NCBI GenBank assembly: GCA_034359265.1
Contig: CP136890.1
Span: 27,446,501-27,510,500, forward strand
From: Canna indica
Lineage: Eukaryota > Streptophyta > Magnoliopsida > Zingiberales > Cannaceae
Length of the DNA stretch: 64,000 nucleotides
Direction: 5' to 3'
The notes below the pieces were generated by a model that was given only the letters and a program-made list of their open reading frames with translations, ran no database searches and had not been told where the DNA came from. A program made the position numbers and the translations under genes. Below are positions 1 to 10,499 of this stretch, piece after piece. Position 1 is the first letter of the stretch; each line of letters opens with the position of its first letter.

Positions 1-419
1 AGAACCCAAAAATCATCCCCGAATCCCAAAACATGAAAACCCGGAACCGTCCTGAAATACCTTAGGGGGCTCCTTGGAGGGCTATATGACCTAGATACTT
101 TCTTGACATAAAAAGTGGCGATAATTATTCTTTGGGTTAAAATTAGATAACGAGATATTTTTAAGGATTTTTTGAAAGCCTTTAGCCTACCCTTATTTGA
201 CTCAAAAGATTAGAAAATTTTCGTTTTCTGAAAATTTGTACTAGACCCCAAAAACTAGATTTTGATTTTTTAGATATTTTTTTTGAATCCAAATAGGGGG
301 TAATCCTTATATAACATTTATGTTTTAAAGTTATTAACTTAAAGTTAATAAATGTTATATAAGTACTTAGCGAAGACGGAACCCAAACGAGCAAAAAAAT
401 AAAGCAAAGAAAACTGCTC
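1..419. other. unclassified sequence upstream of copia LTR
   Basis: AT-rich stretch with no supported gene. The related LTRs elsewhere in the window begin with TGTTGG about 330 bp before their GGTCGACC-rich block. No TGTTGG start is visible at the equivalent place here, so this is either a diverged or longer U3 of the LTR that follows, or unrelated flanking DNA. Confidence 0.3.
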
Positions 420-1501
420 TGCCCAGGTTCGGTTGACCAGTCAGTCAATCGAATGGTGTTAAAAAATGGCAGAAGGCTACTTCAGTCGACCGATTGGTCA
501 ACCGACCGAGGCCAAAAATTGGCAGTAGCTTTGTCGGTCGACCGTGCGATTGACTGAACAACAAAGAGCTTGATCGCAACTCATTCGGTCGACCCTCCGG
601 TCGATTGAACAGCACAGTAGAAATGTAGAAATGCCACGGTCGCTCGGACGGTCGATCCATCGGTCGGCCGACGATCGATCGGCAAGCGACCGAACGGCGG
701 AAACGGCTAGTTTTTCGCCCGTTGAGCCGACTATTTCATTCCATTTCTTCTTGGCTCTATAAATACCCAAGTCTAAGCCTTCCTTAGGAACTTAACCTTC
801 ATTGAGCCATCATTGATCAATTCCAAGCTTTCATTGAGCCATTTCTTGGAAAAATCCTAGTTTGATCTCTTGTTTCTAGAGTTTGCCTTCAAGCTTGATT
901 TGATTCATCATCAAGGCATCAAGAGGAGCTAGGATTCATTATGTTGGAACTAAGTATTTGTATTGTTGTATTTTTGCTCCATTACGTGTATATTTTTTTA
1001 TTTATTTCATTAAATTTGAACCTGTGAAGACCTAGTGTTAGGTGTTGTGTGTAAGTGGTTACCTTGGTATAGAAGGTGTAAAGCCACTTGTGTAAACATA
1101 GTTTACTAGGATTAGTTGAGTTGTCCCTTAGGGTTGAGGTGGAAGAGTGCTCTCGGTAAGAAGGCAGAGACTCCGGGTGTGGAAGTGCCTTAGGTTGAGA
1201 GCGAGACTCTTCGGGTCAAAGTTCTCTTTGTAAGGGAAACGATTTAATCTAGTAAACTAAGTTTGAAAATCCTAAGTGGGGTGCTTAGGTAGTGGAGTAG
1301 GCATTGGGGTCGAACCACTATAAATTCTTGTGTTTGCATTGATATCTTTGTTTGTGCTTAATTGATTTATTTTTTCTTCCGCATCTAGTCGATAAATTGC
1401 AATTTGCCTAAATAATTTAAAAAACGAGTAAAATCGGATTTAGGCTAATTGATTAGTAAATATACTATTCACCCCCCTCTAGTATGTCATTTCACCCAAC
1501 A
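420..1501 (+). mobile_element. Ty1/copia long terminal repeat, 5' boundary unresolved
   Basis: The 3' end (TTCACCCAACA) is followed directly by a primer-binding site and a decayed gag, which places this as the 5' LTR of a plus-strand element. The phrase around 1290-1345 (AGTGGAGTAGGCATTGG, then GAACCACTATAA) recurs in the solo LTR at 8174-9631 and, inverted, in the LTR at 5831-7119, so all three belong to one family. The block at 425-700 is full of GGTCGACC-type palindromes. A TATA-like run and U5 presumably lie at 755-1000, but no transcription start can be fixed. Confidence 0.75.
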
Positions 1502-1503
1502 AT

Positions 1504-1515
1504 TAGTATCAGAGC
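1504..1515 (+). other. primer-binding site, initiator-Met tRNA type
   Basis: TAGTATCAGAGC differs by one base from TGGTATCAGAGC, the usual plant copia primer-binding site complementary to initiator-methionine tRNA. It lies 2 bp inside the LTR end, as expected. Confidence 0.8.
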
Positions 1516-1522
1516 GGGTCGT

Positions 1523-2614
1523 ATGGTAGCATCTTCACCTCTTAGGTTCGATGAGTCTAACTTTGGTATTTGGAAGAGTAGAATGTATATTTTCTAAAGA
1601 CTCAAGGTTTAGGTGTATTTGACGTGGTAAAGACAAAATATATAGAACCTAAGGAAAACATGGATGCATATACCCAAGAATAAATTAATAGGTTTGAACT
1701 GAATGCTAAAGCAACAAATTATTTATATTGTTCTTTGGAAAATAATATCTTCGAAAAAAGTCATGCATTGTACTTCTGCTTTCGATATTTGGGCAACGTT
1801 AAACATATTATATGATTATGCCAAGACCGAAGAGATTGACACCTTTAATGAAGGTAGTGATGACAATGGTCATTCACCTACCATTAATCTTGGTTTTGAT
1901 GCCCATAGCTCTTTTAGTCAAAGAAGTAGCTCCAAGAGCCGAAAAAGGAAGGTGGTGTGTCATGCATGCATGGAAAAGGGGCATGTGAAGAAAAACTGTC
2001 CTTCCATGAAGAACAAGGCAAAGAAGAGGTCAAACACTTCCACATCATCATCTTATTCGGATGAAGCATTCTCTTACCATGACTATGAAGCAAATTCAAA
2101 AGATTGTCTTATGAATACTAATGATGAGGTGCACTCCTCTTATAGTCATGATAACAAAAAGGGTAGTATTAATTCATCTAGTTCTCATGGCATGCTTTAT
2201 GATGAATTAATGGATGAATATAAAATCATGTATGCCTTGATGGTTAAGAAGGATAAAGAAAACAAAAAATTAAAGAAGGAAAACTTGACTCTTAGCTCTC
2301 ATTTACATGATGCTAAACTAGAAAACGAGAAGCTAAAAGTTAGTATTTCTAATTCATGCCATGATGCTTTAAGTATTGACACTAAGGATTTAAAAATAAA
2401 AAATGACATCTTAAATAATGAAAATAGCATGTTAAAAACTCAATTGCATGCTATTCATAGATCAGTGAATGATTTAAAAAGTGAGGTTATTTTATTGAAT
2501 AAGAAAGTAAATGAATTCAAAAATGCTTCATCTACTAAGAACACTAGAATGGAAAATGCTTGCGTAAAGAATGACAATGTCCATCATCATTCTTATTGTA
2601 GTTCCACCATCTAG
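1523..2614 (+). pseudogene. Ty1/copia gag, disrupted
   Basis: Capsid/nucleocapsid protein of the plus-strand copia element. A gag-like start is visible at 1523 (MVASSPLRFDESNFGIW), but that frame hits a stop near 1595 and further stops and shifts follow. An open stretch of 303 codons then runs from 1703. Within it, residues 86-99 form a CCHC zinc knuckle (CHACMEKGHVKKNC), after a basic serine-rich linker. The C-terminal half is a lysine/asparagine-rich predicted coiled coil. No protease, integrase or reverse transcriptase follows, so the internal region is truncated soon after gag. The same protein, also broken, is on the minus strand at 4387-5800. Confidence 0.8.
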
Positions 2615-2634
2615 AGAAAGATATTCTAACTGTT

Positions 2635-2747
2635 GTTTGTGACAAGGCACACTTTTGAACAGTAAAAGTCAAATTACTGCAACTACTGTAGAAGCCATAA
2701 GAGAAGCAGTATCAAGAGGATTGAACATAATTATTGCTACTAGAAAG
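2635..2747 (+). pseudogene. fragment of HAD-superfamily hydrolase exon
   Basis: The frame starting at 2646 reads GTLLNSKSQITATTVEAIRE and continues to an ATRK-like end at 2747, where a GT dinucleotide could be the original splice donor. This matches the N-terminal part of plant Cof-type haloacid dehalogenase-like hydrolases: the DxDGTLLNSKS nucleophile motif, then the ATGK segment. Here the nucleophile motif is damaged: the bases before GTLLN encode Cys-Asp only in another frame, so a few bases are missing and the catalytic aspartates are lost or out of frame. It lies just 3' of the copia gag. It may be a captured host exon or the remnant of a resident gene. No further exons were recognised downstream. 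Confidence 0.6.
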
Positions 2748-4069
2748 GTGGGGGAAGTTAATATCATCACCTTCTCGAAATTGGAATAGTAACTGCAAGT
2801 CCTTACTAAACAAAATTTAGATACTTGGGTAGTTTCTTAGACTTGATGCATCTTGTTAACATAAGAGGCAATTTGAAATGGTATTGCATTTTTGATACTT
2901 TTGCACGTTCCTGATGCATCTTGTTAACATGAGAGGCAATTTGACCGTCAATTTTGAATTTCACTTTTATGTTCATTGCTCTACATTGTCTATTTATCTT
3001 ATCGCATACACTGTTGTTTGTATGATATGACTGAATTGTGCAATATAATGCTCCTGATATGAACCAAAGGTGCGAGTTTAAGCATATTTAAAAAATTTCT
3101 AGTCTTATGATTTGTTGACATCAATTGGATGTTTTAAATTAGCATTCATTTCTAAGAATGAATCCACAGGGTTGATTGGCCAAATTGAGGGTCGGGAAGG
3201 TGGCAAAGGCAATGCTTTGCTTTTCGTTTGCTTGAAGAGTTGCAATTTCTACTCCATTTAAAGGTATAATGATGCCCTGCATAAGAAGCTATGTACCTGT
3301 TATTATTGGAACTTTAACAGAATTGGTTTGGTTCCCTTTTGCACATAGGAAGCAAAGGTCTCGATCAAAGAATACGAGTTTAATTAAAAGAAGGTGCCAT
3401 ATATGCACTCTCATCTGGTAACATTCTTACATAATTATTAAGTTGTATACAACACTTGAATATTTTTAACACAACTAAAATCTTGTGACTTCCTATAGGA
3501 AAAAATAACACAACAAAAGATTGCTACATTTGGTAGCACACTCTTCTTACTCACATGTTCAAGCCGCAATGGATATCGAAACGTGCGAATTGAGGCCACA
3601 GATACCAAAAGAGTACCCCCACGTTTTGAGGTCACTGATGCATAGGTGCTAGAACAATAACCCATCAAAGTGGCCTCCGTTTGTAGAAATCATCTCAATA
3701 CTAAATCGACAAAATGTTCGATGAGCAGCTCAAAATTTTCTCATTTCTTTTCTGTTCCGTGGGGGACCCTCCAAGATAAAACATGTTTAAACATGCTTTT
3801 GTTTTGGTTTGTCGACCTACTGTGCATTTGGTCTATTTTTTTTTACCTACAAGAGAATATTTGCTTTTGGCAACATGAAGATTTCCTCTTATCATCTTAA
3901 TTATTGCAAGTTGAAAAATGCTAATGCACCCATGGATGTCTTGCTTTCTCTTTCTTTGAATAGAGAATTGACAATCATTTTATTTTTTCATTTATCGTGA
4001 TTGTTTTATATTACTTAAAGAAGTGATATTTTTGTAATAGACATTGCTATACTATGATTACCAATTTAA
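2748..4069. other. non-coding stretch without recognised gene
   Basis: Short open frames exist (for example about 76 codons at 3438-3668 and 3670-3900), but none has a recognisable motif, plausible splice context or homologous copy in the window. The first part could be intron and flanking DNA of the HAD-like gene whose exon fragment ends at 2747. It contains one pair of 33-bp direct repeats. Confidence 0.4.
2844..2944 (+). repeat. pair of 33-bp direct repeats
   Basis: The unit beginning TGATGCATCTTGTTAACAT and ending GAGGCAATTTGA occurs at 2844-2876 and 2912-2944, differing by one base, with start points 68 bp apart. This is a local duplication of unknown origin. Confidence 0.85.
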
Positions 4070-4343
4070 TGGTAATTATAAAAGCCACCAATGAAGATTA
4101 GTTGAATAAGATATTGTAAGATTTAGTAGCAATTGTAATTGCTACAAAAATAGCCATTAAATATATATACATTTAGTGGAGATTATTTTTATCTTTACCA
4201 GCAATTGTATAAATTGCTTTTAAAGCTTTTAACGACAATGGATCTAGTGGGAATTCATTAATTGCTGGTAGAAGTTTTTGTAACATTTACAATTGCTAGC
4301 AAACGTCACAATAATCATTGCTAAAATGCCAAATTGTAGTAGT
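4070..4343. repeat. possible CACTA-type subterminal region
   Basis: Repeated AGCAATTG/CAATTGCT words in both orientations occupy this stretch, and it ends with ATTGTAGTAGTA. On the minus strand this reads TACTACTACAAT, resembling a worn CACTA terminus. No opposite end or target duplication was found. The copia internal region is broken off at this point. Confidence 0.3.
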
Positions 4344-4386
4344 ACCCTTGTGTGGTAGCTCCCCCTACAAGAGGGCAAGAAACCTT

Positions 4387-5800
4387 TAGTACTCAAAAGG
4401 TTTTGGGTCCTTGGGGGTTAGTTGGCCTAGGTATCCAAAGTGTCTTAGCAACACTTGGATTCTTCTTAAATGCACAATCATAGATTGCATGACCATATGT
4501 ACCACAATAAAAATAATGTTCATGAAACTTTTTATTTTTTCTATGGACATGTGATTTATCATTAGAATGTTTGACATGTGAAACATGATGAGTATGAACA
4601 TTCTTAGAATCATCATTCTTCTTCTTATGATCATGAGGTCTAATGGTAGAATGCATAACATGGGAATGATGATGAACATTGGCATTCTTTACATAAGCAT
4701 TTCTAGTATTCTTAAGAAATGAAATATTTTTCAATTCGTTTACTTTTTTGTATTTAAAGATACAACCTCATTTTTCAATGAGTTAAGAGATTGATATAAG
4801 GCATTAGATTGAGATTTCAAATTGTTGTTTTCACTTATAATTTTTGAATTCTCAAGTTTCAAATTTTCATTCTCAAACTTTAAGTCCTTAAGCTCAAGTT
4901 TCAACCTATCATGGGAAGAATTAAAAGAACTAGATTTCATTTTCTCATTTTCTAATTTTAACTCATCCACATGAGAGTTAAGCCTTATATTATATTTCTT
5001 CTATCTTTTATTTTCATTATCCTTTTTAACAAGCACGACATACATTTTTTTATATTCATCTACTAACTCATTATATGATATGTCAAGAGAACTAGTATAG
5101 CTAGCATTATTATTATCATTAGCATGACTAGAAGGAGAAGAGTATACCTCATCATTAGCATTCATGAGGCAAACTTTCGAAGTAGTTTCATGGTCATGAA
5201 AAGAGGATGCTTCACTTGAGTAGGATGATGTGGAAGCATTTGACCATCTCTTTGCCTTGTTTTTCATGGTAGACAATTCTTCTTCACATGCCCTTTTTCT
5301 TTACACACATGACAAATCACCTTCATTTTCCGATTTTTAGTGCTCCTATGACTAGAGACACTTTGGGCTTTAAAAACCATGTTAGTATTGGAATGATGAC
5401 CATTGTCATCACTACCTTCAATAAAAGTTTCTAACTCCTCAGTTTTAGCATAATCATATAAGATATTCAAGCAAGCCTAAATATCAAATGCAAAAGTAAA
5501 ATGCATGATCTTTTCAAAGATATTATCTTCCAAAGAACAGAATATACAATTTATAGCTTTAGCATTTAATTCAAACATATCAATTTGTTCTTGGATCAAT
5601 GCATTCATGTTTTCTTTAGGTTCAATATATTGGATTTTTACCATGTTAAAAACACACAAACCTTGAGTCTTTAGAAAGGTGTACATATATCCTAGACTTC
5701 AAAAGACCAAAGTTCGAGGCATCGAACCTAGGAGGTGAAGACGCTAAACTCTCTAGTGTTATTTTCTGAATTGAGAGACGATGTAGAGGAGATGGTGAAA
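4387..5800 (-). pseudogene. Ty1/copia gag on minus strand, disrupted
   Basis: Sister of the gag at 1523-2614. Reading from right to left there are open pieces at 5686-5477 (the FELNAKAIN / CSLEDNIFEK region), 5470-5264 (a zinc knuckle, CHVCKEKGHVKKNC), 5276-5001 (Ser-rich), 4970-4740 (a Lys/Glu/Asn coiled coil) and 4734-4393 (a His-rich segment ending TLWIPRPTNPQGPKTF). The pieces are separated by stops and frameshifts. The piece at 4734-4393 also has a CCHC-like C-x2-C-x4-H-x4-C spacing (CGTYGHAIYDC region). Pol is absent: the internal region stops near 4345. Confidence 0.8.
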
Positions 5801-5816
5801 TCTCAATCTACGACCC

Positions 5817-5828
5817 ACTCTGATACCA
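5817..5828 (-). other. primer-binding site of minus-strand copia element
   Basis: On the minus strand it reads TGGTATCAGAGT, one mismatch from the initiator-Met primer-binding site, immediately inside the LTR that ends at 5831. Confidence 0.8.
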
Positions 5829-5830
5829 AA

Positions 5831-7119
5831 TATTGGTGAAATTGCCACACTAGGGAGGGTGAATAGTGTGTTAACTAATAAAATTAGCCTAAATCCGATT
5901 TTAATCATTTCTTAAATTACTTAGGCAATTCATAATTGTACGACTAAATGCGGAAGCGAGTAATAAAGATAAGCAATGTGATACACAAAGAAAATAATGC
6001 TAACACAAGTATTTATAGTGGTTCGGCCCTAATGCATACTCCACTACCTAAGTACCCCGCTTAAAATTTCCAAACTAGGTTTACTAGATTATATCGTTTC
6101 CCTTACAAAGAGGACTTTACGTCGGAAAGTCTCCGCTCTCAAACCGAAGACACTTTCACACCCAGAAGTATCCCGTATTCCTACCGAGAGCACTCTCCCA
6201 CCTTAACCTAAGGGACAACTCAACTAATCCTAGTAAACTAAGTTTACAATGGTGGATTTAAGTCTTAACACCAAGACAACCACCAACTCAATCAAACCTA
6301 GCAACCTAGGTTTACACAAATAGTATACAATGAAAATAACCAAGAAAATACAATAACAATTGGATCAATAAATAAATCAAACTATACTTAGCTCAAAAGA
6401 AACTCCCTAGTCCTCTTGATGCCTCGAGAAGATGAATCTTGAAGGTTCAAATGCTAGATCAAGGTTTTATCATGGAAACTAGGAATTGCAAAGAGATGGC
6501 TCAAGAAATCCTTTAGAGACAATCAAATATGGCTCAATGGAAGCTTGGATGCATCATTGAAGGCTTGGAAGAAAGTTTGGGGGTGGGTATTTATAACCCC
6601 CAAATGAAATGGCTCGTCAACATGCGTATTTTTGCCCGTCGCTGACGCTCGGTCGCTTGCCGGTCGATCGATGGTTCGATCGCCCAAGCGACTGCGACAT
6701 TCTGCCGCTTCTAGGCGAACTTTGGTCGACTGATCGGTCGATCGAATTGGCTACTGCCAATTCTTCACTACATTTGGTCGACCTAACCTAGGCTGACTTG
6801 ATTTTTTCAGCCTTCTTCTTGCGCGCTTCGTTTCCTGGTTCCGGCCTTCAGCGTGCGCCAACTTGGAGAGCTTTCCATATGTTCTTTAGACTCGTCCAAG
6901 ACATCTTTGGTGCACACATCAAACTTCTAGATATTTCGGCGACAAACCCGAACACGTTGATCAATGTCCTTCGATTTTCTGATTTCTTCGATATTTTCGA
7001 TCGAGGACATCGAGGCTAATTGATATGGAACCTGAAAGATTTCTCAATGAAATATTAGTTCCATGTTTGTTATCATCAAAACTGAGATTAAGACCAAGAT
7101 AGAAAACCTTAGGCCAACA
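5831..7119 (-). mobile_element. Ty1/copia LTR, minus strand
   Basis: On the minus strand this LTR begins TGTTGGCCTAAGG at 7119 and ends TTCACCAATA at 5831, where the expected CA terminus is mutated. Its first 60 bp, including TTTTGATGATAACAAACATG, match the start of the solo LTR at 8174. It contains the same GGTCGACC/GATCGATC-rich block (about 6640-6785) and the phrase GAACCACTATAA near 6025. It is the 5' LTR of the gag remnant at 4387-5800. The opposite LTR is missing, so no target duplication can be read. Confidence 0.85.
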
Positions 7120-7374
7120 AGATCGTGATCTTAGATTCGTAGACCAAAAGAAGGAGTTCGGACATCAAATGTAAAATCGCTAAATTAACCTAAATTGATT
7201 TAACCGAGATGCATGGATCTGCTTGGCTTGAGGATCATTTTGTTTTTCCGATGTGCAAATTTTTGTTGCTTGCGCGGTCCTCACTGACCCAACACCATCG
7301 TCAATTGATGTAATATGAATTGTGCCTAATATGATTTGTGTTATCATAGAACAACTTGTTGATAACATCTAAGG

Positions 7375-7712
7375 TAGGGGTAGCAATCCATGCCGTGTCA
7401 TGTTTAAACGTGTCGTGTCTAAACGTGTCTCATGTTGTAAAAGGTTAAATCTGAACCCGACCCGTTTATTAAACATGTTCGAATATGCAAACCCGAACTC
7501 GATCATTTTATTCCCGGGTTGACACGACACGACACACTTAACCCGTTTAAGTAAACGTGTCTAAACATGTACATGTGCACACCTACACGATACAACATGA
7601 TAAACACAATTTCAATAGTGAACAAAATGAAAGTTACTAAAATTAAAAATTAAACACAGTAGAAAGACTATTAATAATAAGACATACCCAACATCCGTAA
7701 CTTTTTACTTTT

Positions 7713-7754
<42 letters not shown>

Positions 7755-7991
7755 TTATAAATAGGTAAATGTATTAGGTTCAGTAACACGATTAAACACA
7801 TTTAGTTAAATGAGTTTAATCGTGTTTATATGGGTTACACTGGTTCAACTCGGATTAATATGATTATTTAATCATGTTAATCCGGGTTAAACCCGTTTAA
7901 TCAAAACACACGTTTAGCCAAATCCGAACCTGCATAACTCTGTGTCATGTCGTTTCGGGTTATCGTGTCGTGTTAGAAATTGTCAACCCTA
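7375..7991. mobile_element. non-autonomous hAT-type MITE with 8-bp target duplication
   Basis: The ends are TAGGGGTAGCAA on the left and TTGTCAACCCTA on the right (imperfect inverted repeats). They are flanked by identical 8-bp ATCTAAGG at 7367-7374 and 7992-7999, the hallmark of hAT insertion. The interior has many CGTGTCGTG/CACGACAC words in both orientations and a TA dinucleotide run at about 7712-7752. No coding capacity. Confidence 0.85.
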
Positions 7992-8173
7992 ATCTAAGGC
8001 CATAATCAACTACTTTAAACCTCCAGTGATCAGGTATCCTCTTCTGAAAATTTGGTTTCTTGATGTGAAAGCATCAACATTTAGAATTGAAGTTAACTTT
8101 TGAGTATTTATAATTGATATGGAATCATCTTTAGAATTAATAGTTTGTTCACTTTGTGAATTGATGCAAAATC

Positions 8174-9631
8174 TGTTGGCTTAAGGGTTTCTCTTAAGCC
8201 TCGATCTTTATTTTGATGATAACAAACATGTATTTAATCCAAGTGTGAAGTTTTGAGTTCAGGTTGAGGTTGCGATAAGCATGCCAAGTCAGTTCAAACG
8301 AGACGAAAGAAAAGATCGCCAAAGAAACGGAAGAAGAAAACGTCAAAGAAAGGCTCGGGCATAAATCAAATAGATATCTTGTAATATACCCCTAGGACGA
8401 TCTTATCCCAAGCCTGATTGTATAGTTATCCAAGTTAGAACTTGGTAACTAAATTCACAAAAAAGGCATGTAAAAATTTTAAGGAAAAATCAGCCTCAGC
8501 CTGAGTTCGATCGATCGATCGGTCGACCGAATAAGGCAGTGTTATGTTAAGCAGCCTATTCGGTCGACCGAATGAGGGAAAAAACTGGCAGTAGCCATTC
8601 GGTCGACCTGTCGGCCGACCGAAGTTGGTGAAGGAATCTGCCCAAGGTTGTGTCGGTCGACCGGTCGGACGACCGACCGAAGCAAAAAATTAGCAGAATG
8701 CTCACCGATCGACCGATCGATCGACCGGATTGAAGGTCACAAGTCGCGCGACCCTGGCTCCACTGATTCGGTCCACCGAATGTGGGATCAATAATTTTGC
8801 GACAAGTCGGTCGACCCGTCGATCGATCGAGCACTTACATAAGCCAGCGGTCGCATTGGCGGTCGATCTGTCCGTCGACTGACGATCGACCGGAAAATCG
8901 ACCGAACGGCTTCAACGACTATTTTTTCGCTCCTTGAATATTCCTTTCGGGTGTGGGGTTATAAATACCCCACACCTAACTTCTTTAAAGCTTCTTACAA
9001 AATTTATTGAGCAATTAAGGAAGTGTTTTAAGCCTTCAAAAAGATTGAATTGCTGCGCGCCCTCTTCTTACGTCGACAACTCATTTTGAGCGATGCTTTC
9101 CTGCTTTCTTCAACCTTGCTGCAACTCAAAGAGTCATCCTCCCACAAGTTGGAGCTTGAAGGCTTGGGAAAAGAGCATTGGTTCATTTTTACATTCTTAA
9201 GGTCTTTCCTCTATATTTGAAGTTTATTGTAAACTTATTTTCCATTTGAGATAGCTGCTAGGTGTGCTAGGAAACACTTAGGGAAAACTTTATCGGATTG
9301 TGTTTTGCCTAGGTGAATAGGATTGAGGGATTTTCAGAGTGGTGAGAAGAGTGTCCTCATTGTATTCAAAGGGAAACACAAACTCTATAAAGTAGTGGTT
9401 AGAAATCTTTGAAGAGAAGCCAAGGTAGTGGAGTAGGCAATTGGCCGAACCACTATAATTACTCTTGTATGCATTGCTTACTTGCTTTTGTCATTGTTAT
9501 TAATATTTGATACATCTCTTGTTAAGAAACACTCACACCTAACAGAAGATAAAATTGAGCAAAAAGAAAAGAATTGAAAAATGGGACAGATACTATTCAA
9601 CCCCCCTTCTAGTGTCAGATTTCACACAACA
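8174..9631 (+). mobile_element. solo copia LTR with 5-bp target duplication
   Basis: This 1,458-bp sequence starts TGTTGGCTTAAGGG and ends CACACAACA (TGTTG/CAACA inverted tips). It is bracketed by the perfect 5-bp duplication AAATC at 8169-8173 and 9632-9636. Its start matches the LTR at 7119-5831 and its U5 matches 1290-1501, so it is the same copia family. No primer-binding site or internal region adjoins either end, so it is a solo LTR left by recombination between two LTRs. Confidence 0.92.
8503..8906. repeat. GGTCGACC palindrome-rich block in LTR
   Basis: Variants of TCGGTCGACCGA and GATCGATCGA recur every 20-50 bp through the U3 part of the solo LTR. The same motif fills 425-700 and, inverted, 6640-6785 in the other two LTRs. 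The words are palindromic and CpG-containing. Open frames crossing them, rich in RS/DRP, are by-products of the repeat. Confidence 0.85.
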
Positions 9632-9871
9632 AAATCATCTTTAGAATTTATGAGAGAAAGGAATTTATTAGATTTCCTTAGTTCCTGATTTAATTAGCTC
9701 TTCTACTATATGGTTGCATATCCTTGTTGAAAGTTAAGTTGAAAGTTTATATAAATAAAATTGAAGAATGCAAAGATTAAGATGTTTAAAGCATACACAT
9801 AGCTAGTAGCAAATTAACTATGGCTATCTAACAAGTATAGTATCCGCTTAAGAAAATTATGACATTAGTAG

Positions 9872-10199
9872 GTGGACTGGACTATAACTATTGGGCTTGG
9901 TTGGATTAGACCCAACAACGCCCCATCATTCACTTTGAACCAAAACACGCGGTCCCACCCAGGTGCTCCGCTCAAACTACACTCTTGAGCCAGACTCAAG
10001 CCGAACCAGACAACTCTATGCAAGGAACCCACTCGGCCACACATGGACTCTTACGTCCTTTCTCATCGAGATTATCGGGCAGCGTTATCACCTCCACTTG
10101 CAATATATACAGACACGACATGTCCAAGTAACCTAAGTTTCAATTTCATTACCTACACCTTGGAGTCCCCCTAATTTGAGCGTCAGAGTGACTTTTGTA
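9872..10199 (+). mobile_element. LTR fragment related to the 28.1-kb LTR
   Basis: It begins (G)GTGGACTGGACTA, shares AGACCC, CATCGAGATTATCGGG and the end phrase GAGCGTCAGAGTGACTTTTGTA with the LTR at 28113-28468, and has a similar length (about 330 bp). Only this LTR and perhaps 100 bp of adjacent internal sequence are recognisable. The end phrase is typical of plant Ty3/gypsy Tat-type LTRs, but the lineage is not proven. Confidence 0.6.
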
Positions 10200-10499
10200 G
10201 CCCCCCACCGACATCGAACCAGACAACGAGAGACACTGAATCAGGCTGAAAGGCCCCAATTCTTAGGCAAGAACATGCAATAGGTATTTGATAAAAAATA
10301 GCTGCATCAAGTGCAAATTTTGATTTGGCATCAAAAATAATCCATGGCATGAGATGATCAATCTCAATTATCCTGTGTCCAGAATGGGAGTATTTAAAAA
10401 TCAACCCTACAAAATGTGTATCTTGGACTACAAATAACATCTATTTGTTACTGCTCAAAGTTTCCAAACTAGAACAAAAACTTGTTTTGCATGTGATAG

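Noticed and set aside
445..770. Two minus-strand frames rich in RSxDRP
   Set aside because: They come from the GGTCGACC palindromes in the LTR. The same words occur in all frames and both strands.
1504..1515. tRNA gene suggested by the methionine-tRNA-like sequence
   Set aside because: Only 12 bases match. It is the complementary primer-binding site of the retroelement, with no cloverleaf around it.
3170..3430. Further exons of the HAD-like gene
   Set aside because: I looked for the later conserved parts of the family but found no convincing match in any frame.
3438..4000. Three small frames of 63-76 codons
   Set aside because: No conserved motif, overlapping on both strands, AT-rich context; chance frames.
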